Positions 55,278-64,000 of a DNA stretch of 64,000 nt are shown piece after piece. The notes beneath the pieces were generated by a model. That model had not been told where the DNA came from. It worked only from the letters and a program-made list of their open reading frames with translations, and did not search any database. The stretch covers positions 134,758 to 198,757 of the forward strand of contig CAVZWL010000019.1 in NCBI GenBank assembly GCA_963778945.1. Reading direction: 5' to 3'. Position 1 is the stretch's first letter, and each line of letters opens with the position of its first letter. The stretch is from Fen-1254 sp963778945 (GTDB lineage: Bacteria > Bacteroidota > Ignavibacteria > UBA10030). The position numbers and the translations under genes are program-made.

Positions 55278-57202
55278 AGCACTCAATATTCTGCTCGTTG
55301 AAGACTCGGAAGATGATGCACTTTTATTGACACGTTATATTCAACGGAATGGATTCGAGGTCATCGTTAATCGTGTCGTCGACAGCACAACTATGATCGA
55401 ATCACTGGAACGCCGATCATGGGATATCGTGATTGCCGATTATGCCCTGCCGACTTTCAGCGGATTAGCTGCGCTGGAGATTCTGAAGGGGAAAAAAATT
55501 GATATTCCATTTATCATTGTGTCGGGAACGATCGGTGAAGATGTTGCCGTACAGGCGATGAAGGCCGGTGCTCATGACTATGTTATGAAAGGAAATCTCG
55601 CCCGACTGATACCTGCAATTCAACGTGAAATGGATGAAGCAGATATAAGGCGGGAACGCCGGCAAGCGGAAGATGCCCTTCATGAATCTGAAAATCGATA
55701 TCGAGGGTTATTCGAAGGATCCAAGGATGCAATTTATTTCAGCACAATCGACGATAAATTTATAGATATCAATCCCGCCGGTATTGAACTGTTTGGTTAT
55801 AGATCCAAAGAAGAACTGCTGGCGGCAGATATCAGTCAGGGTATTCTTTTAGAATCCGACAGATCTCATCGGAAGAAAAAGATGATCCATGCAGAAGGTC
55901 TTATTAAAGATTTTGAGTATACATTGGAGCGAAAAGACGGTACATCCGCTGTTGTCTTAGAAACAACCATGCCGGTTCGGGATCTGCATGGGAATATTAT
56001 TATGTACCGCAGTATTCTCAGAGATGTCACGAACCAAAAGCAGCTTGAACAACAGTTCATACAAGCGCAAAAGATGGACAGCATCGGAATACTCGCTGGA
56101 GGTATTGCTCACGATTTCAATAATATCCTCGGAATTATTTTGGGTTATAGCAGTCTGCTGGAAGGGGCGAGGAATAAGCCTCAGGAATATTCCGAAAGGA
56201 TCAGCGTTATTATTCAGGCAATAGAACGGGGTGCTTCTTTGGTACAGCAGATCCTAACCTTTGCGCGAAAGGCCGATGTTTCATTTAGACAAACAAACCT
56301 CGCCAAAGCTGCATTCGACATGCTTGCTATGCTCAAGGAAACTTTTCCCAAGATCATTGTCATGAAGGGAGTCTTTGCGCAGGATATTCCGGATATATAC
56401 GCAGATAATAATCAGATTCATCAGGTGCTCCTGAATCTCTGTCTTAATGCCCGTGATGCCATGCCAAATGGCGGACTGCTTACTCTGAAAACGGAAATCC
56501 GGACCAATGAACAAGTGCGCGAACGTTTTCCTTCTGCTGATCAAGAAGATGTACGTCTGTTTGAGCGTGACCGATACGGGTGTAGGAATGGACGAAGATA
56601 CGCGTCTGAGGATCTTCGATCCATTTTTTACCACCAAGAAAGATGGGAAAGGAACAGGCCTCGGTCTGTCGGTTGTCTACGGCGTTATGCAGGCACATCT
56701 TGGTTTTATTGATGTAGAAAGTAAATTAAACCAAGGGACAACTTTTCGACTTTATTTCCCGGTGCCGGCTGCAAGTATCGAGCAAATCGACACGCAGGAG
56801 CAAAAAGATTCCTTCCATCTTGAAGGCACGGAGAAAATCCTGCTCGTTGAAGACGAAGATTTTCTGAGAAATATGCTGCGGCTTACACTCGAGTCAAAAG
56901 GATACAAAGTCTATACTGCCTCGGACGGTATTGCAGCGATTGAAATTTATAAAAGCCATAAACTAGAAATTGATCTTGTTATTACTGATTTCGGCTTGCC
57001 GGGAATGACAGGAATGGACGAGTTCAAAAAACTCACAGCACTTAATCCTGAAATTAAAGTAGTCATTACAAGCGGTTTCTTGGACAGGGATGTCAAGAAT
57101 AAGCTTCTTATGGATGGAGCGAAAGCTATTCTTCTAAAACCATATCAACCGGAGAATATACTGCGGACAATACGAGAAGTCTTAGATAAAAAATCCTCAT
57201 AA
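55270..57202 (+). CDS. Hybrid histidine kinase REC-PAS-HisKA-HATPase-REC (one frame break)
   Basis: About 644 residues from ATG 55270. Receiver 1 (LLVEDSEDDALLL, IADYALPTFSG, DYVMKGN), PAS (ALHESENRYRGLFEGSKDAIYFSTIDDKFIDINPAG), HisKA with GGIAHDFNNILGIILGYSSLL, HATPase with VLLNLCLNARDAMPNGG, then after a break near 56545 SVTDTGVGMDEDTRLRIFDPFFTTKKDGKGTGLGLSVVYG, and a C-terminal receiver (ILLVEDEDFLRNML, ITDFGLPGM, ILLKPYQPENI). A soluble phosphorelay protein; likely partner of the upstream sensor. Confidence 0.92.
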
Positions 57203-57546
57203 AAGAGACAGATAAGGAAGATGGATCTCATCGATACCGAAATAATTGAAAGTGAACTCTTGAAATGAGAAAAGAGTCTTTTCATCCAGATTGGATGTAT
57301 GGCATTTAACAACTCCTCGGCCATCCCAACATGAGAACGGCCCGGACCTGCTCTCATTTACTTTCCAGCGGACTTCACAAAACAATCGGCCAATGAGAAC
57401 GTATAATTCCGCTTCATGAAACCGAACATTAAGGCTGATTGAACCTTCCGCCAATGCGATATTGCATCCCTTTTGACCCTTTCGTATATTGCATAAGTAT
57501 TGATAATTGGACCATCAGTAAAACGAAGAAATGGAATAAAAAGCAT
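57203..57546. other. Intergenic stretch without a supported gene
   Basis: 344 bases between the hybrid kinase and the tRNA. Short open frames on the minus strand (57197-57454, 57358-57621) lack ribosome sites and overlap the tRNA, so I reject them. TTGACC at about 57474 may be part of the tRNA promoter, but no good -10 box sits at the usual distance. Confidence 0.5.
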
Positions 57547-57620
57547 GGTCCCGTAGCTCAGGTGGATAGAGCAACAGCCTTCTAAGCTGTGGGTCGCGCG
57601 TTCGAGTCGCGCCGGGATCA
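57547..57620 (+). tRNA. tRNA-Arg (anticodon UCU)
   Basis: A full cloverleaf: acceptor GGTCCCG (57547-57553) with CGGGATC (57613-57619) and discriminator A; D arm with TAGCTCAGGTGGATAGAGCA; anticodon stem ACAGC/GCTGT around CTTCTAA with TCT at 57581-57583; T arm GCGCG-TTCGAGT-CGCGC. CCA is not encoded. Reads AGA and AGG codons. Confidence 0.95.
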
Positions 57621-57982
57621 CTAAAAAACCGCATCAAACGCCAATCGACATTGAGCAATATTGATATACCGAACAACCGGTAAGCATAAAAGTTAAATCA
57701 TAGAACCAACACAATGAATATCTATTATTATGAAACTTTGAACGTCGGCATGTCGCATGCCAAACTATTCTTTCAATGGGGATTTTCTTCATAAGAAACC
57801 TGTGCTATTGAAAAGAGAATCATTCCAGCTCCAATTTTAATATTTTCTTTGTTCCAGAGCAGAAAAATGAAGAAGAGGAACGCTCGTTCTTGATGCCTTC
57901 TCGCGGCGGTTATTCCGTCTGCCAGAAGAGCCGAAATTGCTCAATGATTTAAAAAACCGAAAGAAAAAGGATGTATTGTGTT
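57621..57982. other. Intergenic stretch without a supported gene
   Basis: About 360 AT-rich bases between tRNA-Arg and the TonB receptor gene. I see no reading frame with a ribosome site, no strong hairpin and no repeat; a possible promoter for the receptor is not distinct. Confidence 0.45.
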
Positions 57983-60282
57983 ATGAGATTGAAAATTATT
58001 ATTTTTTGCAGTGCCGCGCTTATCGTTTCATCCGCTTTTCTCCGATCGCAGCCTGTCTCTGTGTATGGTTCGCTCATTGATAAGATATCAGGATTGCCTG
58101 TCAGCAATGCCAGAATTATGCTGCGTGAAATTAAAAAAGAAGCTCTGTCAAATGAAAACGGACAATTTACGTTTCTGTCCATTCCATCCGGCTCTTATAC
58201 TTTAGCCGTATACCATCTTGCTTATAAGCGGGTCGAACGCATAGTCCGGGTTCATGCCGGCGATACGCTGCATCTGCTTCTCGATCCGGTCCTCTTTCAT
58301 TCTGCTGAAGTTATCGTGCAGAGCACAAGGGAAAATGCATATTCACAGGCACAGCCGATTCCTGTTGCGGTTGTCGACGGTTCGGCATTTATCGAAACAA
58401 GTGCGCCTACAGTTTCCGATGCCTTAAGCCGGGAACCGGGCATTGCATTGGTTCGCGACGGAATGTGGGAAAGTCTCGTTTCCATACGCGGAATGACGAG
58501 ATATAATATTGTTATGATGATTGACAATATACGAATCGAAACGGCAAACGATCATGCGGCGGCTCTCTCTCTGCTCGATCCGTTCGATATCGATCGTGTA
58601 GAAGTCATTAAAGGCGCAAGTTCGGCGCTTGCGGGCACGGGTGCATTCGGCGGTGTCGTAAATATTATTACAAAAAGTCCATCGTTCAGCGATCAACCCT
58701 ATGTGAGCGGAGAATCGATGGTGCGCTACGAATCGGTCAATAACTCTCATGCAGAGCATCTCGCACTGGAAAGCGGATCGGATGTATATCGGTTCCGAAC
58801 CAGCGGAATGTTCCGCAGGGCGGACAATTATGCTTCGCCGGAAGGTGTTATCCCGAATTGGTACTTTAACGATTGGGATGTTTCTGCAGATGCCGGTGTA
58901 AAAATATTCGGCACGCATTCTTTCGATTTCACATATCAGCGTTCACAATCGGACGATGCCGGAATTCCGGGCGGTTCATCGCTGTTCCCGCCGACAGCAA
59001 TGGTAAAGTATACACTGGCCCGGAGGGAATTGTTCAAAGCTGAATATACGATTCCGTCTATCAGCGAGTATTTTTCTTCATTAGTCATTCGGGCATCACA
59101 GCAAAACATAGAGCGGGATGTCAACCTAATCGCAAATCCAAAAATTACAAAAACACCGCATGCAGAACAGAGCACAGGAAACGTGCAGGTGAAGCGACGA
59201 TCACACCGCTCGATGGACATTATGTGACCGCTGGCGCTGAAATTTGGCAGACTTCAATAACAAGCGGCAGGGAAACATATAAGCGCGGAAATGATACTAT
59301 ACTCGAAGAATGTACCGCTGCCCAATTCTTCTTTTACAAGTGCCGGAATATACATTCAGGATGAATGGAAGATCGTGCCCGATCTCACGACCATGGTTAT
59401 CGGCGGCAGGTACGATGCTATACGCGTTCACAATGATATTACCTACGACACTCTTTGGCTAGAATACAGAGGCCATACCGTTACGCCTGCGAATCGTTCC
59501 GTGCTCTGGCCGGAAAACACTTCAAATACACGAAGCTGGAGTGTCAATTCGGGAATTCAACAAAATATTGTAAAATGTATGGATGCATCGTTCTTAATCT
59601 CAACGGCATTTCGAACTCCTTCGCTCGAAGAATTATATGCTTATTTAACCAATTCGGCGGTTCCCGTTGTAGGTAATCCGAATTTGCAGCCGGAGAAAAG
59701 CATCTCGTTTGATTGCAATATTCATATCCATGTTCAAAATGTTTCGCTGACTGCCGATGCATATTATACTACGTATCATGATCTTGTCGCTGAAGTGCCG
59801 GGAACATTTGACGGAGATTCAGCAGAAGTCAAAACAAATATCGACAACGCGCGAATTTATGGCTATGAAATATCGTTGGATATTGAACCGTTCAATGAAT
59901 TGAAAATTCGTTCTTTGTTCAATTACACGCGCGGAGAGGATACGGAGAATAATGCAAATCTCGGACAGATTATGCCGATGCAGGGCAGTCTCGGAGCGGA
60001 TTATCAGATTCAAAAAATAGGGACCCTGCATGCCGATTGTGAAATTGTCACAGACAAAACCAATCTCGCAGCAGGGGAGACGTCGACAGGCGGCTATACG
60101 CTTTTGAATGCCGGTTTTACGACCGCAGCGCATTTGAAGGATTCGGCATGCATATTAAATTGTCCGCAGGAATACAAAACATCTTTAACCGCGCGTATGT
60201 GAATTTTCTATCGACGCTGCGCGGCAATATGAATGATGAACCGGGAAGAAATGTCTATCTTTCTGTTTCAACAAACTGGTAA
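57983..60282 (+). CDS. TonB-dependent receptor with carboxypeptidase-regulatory-like domain (three frame breaks)
   Basis: About 766 residues. ATG 57983 gives signal peptide MRLKIIIFCSAALIVSSAFLRSQ (ATG 57971 is too close to the AAAGG). Domain 1 (VYGSLIDKISGLPVSNARIMLREIKKEALSNENGQFTFLSIPSG) is CarboxypepD_reg-like; the plug has VSDALSREPGIALVRDGMWESLVSIRGM and DIDRVEVIKGASSALAGTGAFGGVVNIITK. Breaks near 59195, 59300 and 60145; the corrected end is AGIQNIFNRAYVNFLSTLRG...VYLSVSTNW, C-terminal Trp. Actively imports siderophores, vitamins or glycans. Confidence 0.9.
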
Positions 60283-60298
60283 AGTGAAAGAATAACTT

Positions 60299-61172
60299 AT
60301 GTGGCTGCTGCTTGCATTTGCTTCGGCGTTTTTTTCCGCTGCCGCTGCCGTTACGCAAAAGAAAATACTCTTTCGTATCGATGCATTGGCCTTTTCGTTC
60401 ATGCTGTCGATTGTTCTTATGGGATTTTCAATCGGCACGATGTTGTTCACGGATGTATTTCACCTTTCATCCGCCACTCTCATCATTATTATCGTTAAAA
60501 GTATTATCAATGCGGCGGCATTTTTATTCGTAATGATGGCGCTCCAGCGGGGTGGCATCAGTTCTACGCTTCCGCTTCTTGCACTGACCCCGGGAGTTAC
60601 GGCATTGCTGGCGTACGGCGCTCTGGGGGAAAATATTTCCGGATATGAAATTCTCGGTTTGCTTTTCATGATTGCAGGCGTCTTCATGCTGGAGCGAAAT
60701 GAATCTGCAGCATCAAACGATAAACAATGGTTCGATTCTTCCCATTGGTACATCGTTTCGGCTCTGTTGCTCTTTGCTATATCTTCCGTTTTCGATAAAT
60801 ATCTTGTCAGCGGCATTAAGACGCCCCCTCTTGTTGTTCTGTTCTACCAGCATGCAGTTTTTCTTTTACTCTACGGCGGCTTGTATTTTAAAAAAAACCG
60901 GGCGTTCAAGTTTTATACCGTACGCAGCATGAGATCGACGCTGTTTCTCATACTTGGCGTAGCGGTATGTACAATGGGATATCGTTATACGCAGCTGGCG
61001 GCAGTCAAACTCGGTTCTGTTGCTTTGGTGCTTGCCGTAAAACGTACATTCGGTATTTTGGGCGGCATTGGTTGGCGGAAAAATGTTCAATGAAAAGCGG
61101 CTAGCGCCGAAGCTGATTGCCGCTGCATGTATTATTGCTGCGGGATTTATGATTCTTAGGAACGTGGGATGA
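60299..61172 (+). CDS. EamA/DMT-family transporter (one frame break)
   Basis: About 290 residues with ten predicted membrane helices in two EamA repeats (LLLAFASAFFSAAAAVTQKKILF ... LGLLFMIAGVFML, and WYIVSALLLFAISSVFDKYL ... ). A break near 61060 precedes VGGKMFNEKRLAPKLIAAACIIAAGFMILRNVG, the normal last helix. The motif TPGVTALLAYGALGE is typical. Substrate unknown (metabolite exporter). 17 bases after the TonB receptor. Confidence 0.85.
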
Positions 61173-61265
61173 ACAATGCGAATCGACAATTGACAATTGG
61201 TTATCGGCATTGAGAAATCATTGATTGGCAGTCAGAAATTGGGAATCGACAATTGACAATTGGCA
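61165..61265. repeat. Direct repeat with CGACAATTGACAATTGG words
   Basis: AATCGACAATTGACAATTGG occurs at 61181-61200 and again at 61244-61263 (exact, period 63; one more upstream base matches). Variants (ATTGATTGGCAGTCAG) lie between. It overlaps the start of the next reading frame. Confidence 0.75.
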
Positions 61266-61889
61266 ATCTCAAAGATATTCGATCGGACGTGCTGGCTCTC
61301 CGTTCGCGGCAGCAGGTGGACAGGATTGTCCGCTGGGTCGGAAAAGACAAGCGGCGCTTCGAAGCATTAATGAAATTGTATTTCTCCCGTGAAGGCGGGC
61401 AAACCCGCCAAGGGGATCCTGCCGAGGATGAAAAGATTTCCCGGCATGCCGCATGGGTGGTGGCGCATTGTATCGAAAAGCATCCGGAGCTTGCTGTACC
61501 CTGGTTGAAATCGATCATAAAAAAAATACAGGAACCCGGCATCCATGAAGCGCTTCGCCGAACAGGCATGTCCGTTCTTCAATGTTCGGAAATTCCCGCA
61601 TCATTACAAGGCGCCGTTGCAAATATTTGCTTCTCCTATATAGCAGACCTGAAAATCTCTATAGCCCCGCGTGCCGCCGCAATGACGGTTCTGGCTCGCA
61701 TTGCCGAACATAAGAAGGAACTGGCTGCTTGAGCTGCAGACGGTCATCGAGCAGATGCTGCCGTATTCAACTCCCGCATTTCGGTCGCGTGCACGGCATA
61801 TCTTGAAATCGGTTCCGAAGGAGGAACTCTTGAACAGCAGGGAGGAGGAGGACAAATTCTTGAACGATTGGCTGTTGAAGAAAAGGTGA
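61253..61889 (+). CDS. HEAT-like helical protein, unknown function (one frame break)
   Basis: About 211 residues. The start is uncertain because the frame enters from the word-like repeat (TTG 61253). Helical pairs (DEKISRHAAWVVAHCIEKHPELAVPWLKSIIKKI, GIHEALRRTGMSVLQCSEIP, APRAAAMTVLARIAEHKKEL) suggest HEAT repeats. A break near 61725 leads to ELQTVIEQMLPYSTPAFRSRARHILKSVPKEEL and a charged end. No named family. Confidence 0.55.
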
Positions 61890-61949
61890 GCATCAATAAA
61901 AAGCCATCTGTTCATTTTCCGATACGTTCGAAATTTCGTATTATAGAAT

Positions 61950-63204
61950 ATGCAGCAAAAGTCCGCACAAAAGCATGATCCATACGCCGCTTTTCGATTT
62001 CCGGAATTTCGGTTTTTGGTGAGCGCGAATTTCCTGTTGACTATGGCCGGCATGATTCAAGAGGTAGCCATCGGTTATGAAGTGTACCGCATGACGCACG
62101 ATCCGTTTGCGCTCGGCATGATCGGGCTGGTCGAGGCGGTCCCGTTTATGTCGTTTACTTTATTCGGCGGACATATTGCCGATATGCACAGCAAGCGAAG
62201 AGTTCTCATCTGGAGCGTCGGCGGAATTGCCCTCAGTTCAATAGCACTGCAAGTGGTCATGCGGATGCAGTATCTTTTAAGCATGTCGTCGCTCCTTATT
62301 GCGATTTATGCGTCGTTGTTCGTGATCGGTCTTTGCCGCGCATTTCAATCCCCAACCACAACTTCGCTGCGTGCAATTCTCGTAACGCCGGAAGTGATCG
62401 AAAATGCATCGACATGGGGAAGCACATCCTGGCAGCTTGGCGCCATTCTGGCCCGCAGCAGCCGGGTTTCTCTATGCCGGAATCGGTTTTACGAATACCC
62501 TTTTGCTCGTCACAATTTTCGTGGTTTTTTCTTTCGTCCTATTTTCCAGAATTAAAGACCGCCAAATAGTCGTAACCGGAAAAGCCAGCAATGTTCTGAC
62601 GAGCATCAAAGAAGGAATTCACTTCGTCTTCGGTACGAAAATCATTCTCTATTCCATCTCGCTCGACTTATTTTCGGTTCTTTTCGGGGGCGTTGTTGCG
62701 ATTCTGCCAATCTATGCACAGGATATTCTCAACGTAGGACCGCAGGGACTGGGCATTCTTCGTGCCGCGCCCTCTATCGGTGCGATTCTAATGCTCTTTC
62801 TCCTTGCCCGTTTTTCAGCGATGAATCATGCGTGGCGTAATCTGCTTCTTGCGGTTACCGGTTTCGGTATTTGTATTCTCGTCTTTGCAATTTCCAAATC
62901 GATGCTGCTCTCCGTTACAGCGCTTTTTTTAAGCGGGGCTTCGGACAGCATCAGCGTTGTGATCCGTGCCACGATTTTGCAGACAATGACTCCCGATAAG
63001 ATGCGTGCCCGTGTTCAAGCGGTGAACGGCATTTTTCTTGCTTCCTCGAATGAGGTTGGTGCATTCGAATCGGGCCTTGCTGCAAAAATAATGGGAACGG
63101 TTCCATCGGTGATTTTCGGAGGTATTATGACGCTCCTCATAGTAGGAACTGTGTTTCGGCGTACAGGAGATTTGATGAAAATGAGCGTTCGTTCCAAACG
63201 ATAA
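61950..63204 (+). CDS. MFS transporter, EntS-like (one frame break)
   Basis: About 417 residues, twelve expected helices. FRFPEFRFLVSANFLLTMAGMIQEVAIGYEVYRMTHDPFALGMIGLVEAVPFM and GGHIADMHSKRRVLIWS (GxxxDxxxRR) are typical of the MFS_3 group. A frame break near 62450 joins STWGSTSWQLGAI to GPAAAGFLYAGIGFTNTLLLV. SVVIRATILQTMTPDKMRARVQAVNGIF is the family C-terminal motif. Exports siderophores or drugs in relatives; substrate here unknown. Confidence 0.88.
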
Positions 63205-63234
63205 ATATGAAGAAATCTTATTCTTGCTTCTTGA

Positions 63235-63415
63235 TGTCTATTTCCTCTTTTCGTATAATATAAAAAGAAGTAAGAATAAAGAATTAGAAGACAGAATATA
63301 GCCGGAGATCTGAAAATGTTACCATGCGCAGCGTGATACAAAGCAGCTTCCGGTCAATGAGAAGAGTAGAGAATATGGAAATGACAATGATGATTTTAAA
63401 AGAATACTGCACAGC
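63235..63415. other. Intergenic stretch before the ABC gene
   Basis: AT-rich, with AAGAAGTAAGAATAAAGAATTAGAAGACAG-type words at 63265-63300 that resemble the word-like repeats elsewhere. No gene or hairpin is convincing. Confidence 0.4.
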
Positions 63416-64000
63416 GTGAAATCCGAAATCATTCTGAAAACGAGAAATCTTGGCAAGCGTTACCGGCATCGGTGGGCGGTCAGGAATCTAAACCTTGAAG
63501 TGTACCGCGGCGATATATTCGGTTTTCTCGGGCCGAATGGTGCCGGAAAAAGCACAACGATCCGGATGATCTTTCTCTCATTCGGCCGACTGAAGGGGAT
63601 GTCGAACTCTTCGGCTATCCTTTAAGTTCCGAACGAAGAAAAGCACTTGCTCACACGAGCGGATTAGTCGAAAAAGCCGATTTTTATCTTTACCTCAGCG
63701 CTTTGAGAAATCTCGAAATTCTTGGCACATTATCGGGAGGCGTCGATCACAGCCGCATTCAAGAAACAATCGGATTAGTCGGTTTGAGCGGGCGAGAGCA
63801 TGATCGTGTGAAAACATATTCTCACGGTATGAAGCAGCGCCTCGGCATCGCACAGGCGCTTTTGGCGGATCCGGAAGCCGATTATTCTGGATGAACCGAT
63901 GAACGGCTCGATCCGCAAGGCATCAAGGAGATCCGGGATCTTATCGTCCATCTGGCGCATGACCGGGAAAAACGATCTTTCTTTCTTCACACATGTTATC
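63416..64000 (+). CDS. ABC transporter ATP-binding protein, truncated by the window end (frame breaks)
   Basis: Starts at GTG 63416 (MKSEIILKTRNLGKRYRHRWAVRNLNLEVYRGDIFGFLGPNGAGKSTTIRM, Walker A). After a break near 63575 it continues as SLIRPTEGDVELFGYPLSSERRKALAHTSGLVEKADFYLYLSALRNLEILG, then TYSHGMKQRLGIAQALLADPE (signature), a break near 63885, and LDEPMNGLDPQGIKEIRDLI (Walker B). It resembles the ATPase of ABC-2 or GldA-type exporters; the permease would lie beyond the window. Confidence 0.9.

Noticed and set aside
57358..57621. 87-codon frame on the minus strand across the tRNA
   Set aside because: It overlaps a complete tRNA-Arg cloverleaf and lacks a ribosome site.

Overview
The window is a chromosomal segment of a Gram-negative bacterium, most likely from the Bacteroidota/Chlorobi/Ignavibacteria side of the tree. 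Support: a secreted metalloprotease ends in a type IX secretion-like sorting domain with the NYPNPFNPTTTI signature; there is a TonB-dependent receptor with an N-terminal carboxypeptidase-regulatory-like domain; a giant two-component sensor carries about 13 Reg_prop propeller repeats; there are OmpP1/FadL and other beta-barrel proteins, a bactofilin with an M23 peptidase, and a menaquinone (MqnA-type) enzyme. Shine-Dalgarno sites are common and two promoters look like TTGAC(A/T)-17-TA(T/A)A(A/T)T, which fits the Chlorobi/Ignavibacteria side better than classical Bacteroidia. The species cannot be named from the sequence alone.

Layout. 1-7262 (+): envelope and secreted proteins (a DUF3857/transglutaminase-like protein, a DinB-like protein, an SGNH lipase, a thioredoxin-like protein, a small charged protein, a possible lipoprotein and a T9SS metalloprotease). 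7327-7967 (-): rpsU with a zinc-ribbon protein. 8082-14931 (+): M23 peptidase, bactofilin and F-type ATP synthase genes atpZ-I-B-E-F-H-A-G, without atpD or atpC. 15024-24481 (+): an orphan PilB/GspE ATPase, then the translation cluster ffh-rpsP-khpA-rimM-trmD-rplS, mqnA, recN and cysS. 24499-29346 (+): a degenerate amidohydrolase and outer-membrane proteins. 29429-34306 (+): a tightly coupled penicillin acylase-sirtuin-pyruvate kinase string. 34360-36720: small exported proteins set among many intergenic repeats. 36724-40978 (-): an exonuclease and a heterodimeric ABC exporter. 41288-49076 (-): a HisA-like protein, a PfkB kinase, lysC-dapB-dapA-dapD (lysine/diaminopimelate pathway), an rmlD-like gene and serS. 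49236-50285 (+): a GT9 glycosyltransferase, then a candidate 68-nt small RNA. 50875-57202: a two-component signalling cluster. 57547-57620: tRNA-Arg(UCU). 57983-64000 (+): TonB receptor, EamA and MFS transporters, a HEAT-like protein and a truncated ABC ATPase.

A dominant property of the window is about 40 single-base frame breaks in otherwise well-conserved genes, including essential ones (atpA, ffh, rpsP, rplS, rimM, lysC, dapA, dapB). Nearly all that I traced by hand need one surplus base to be removed, which points to insertion-type sequencing or assembly error rather than decay. I therefore annotate these loci as single genes with stated break points.

The items most worth a second look are the candidate small RNA at 50607-50674 with its own promoter, terminator and an anti-Shine-Dalgarno linker; a textbook intrinsic terminator embedded inside the mqnA reading frame just after the rplS operon; a three-hairpin element between rpsP and khpA; a family of word-like short-period repeats that fill intergenic gaps on both strands; and a HisA paralogue lacking the family's catalytic aspartates, coupled to a PfkB kinase and the lysine genes. 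No CRISPR array, insertion sequence, prophage or rRNA gene was seen.
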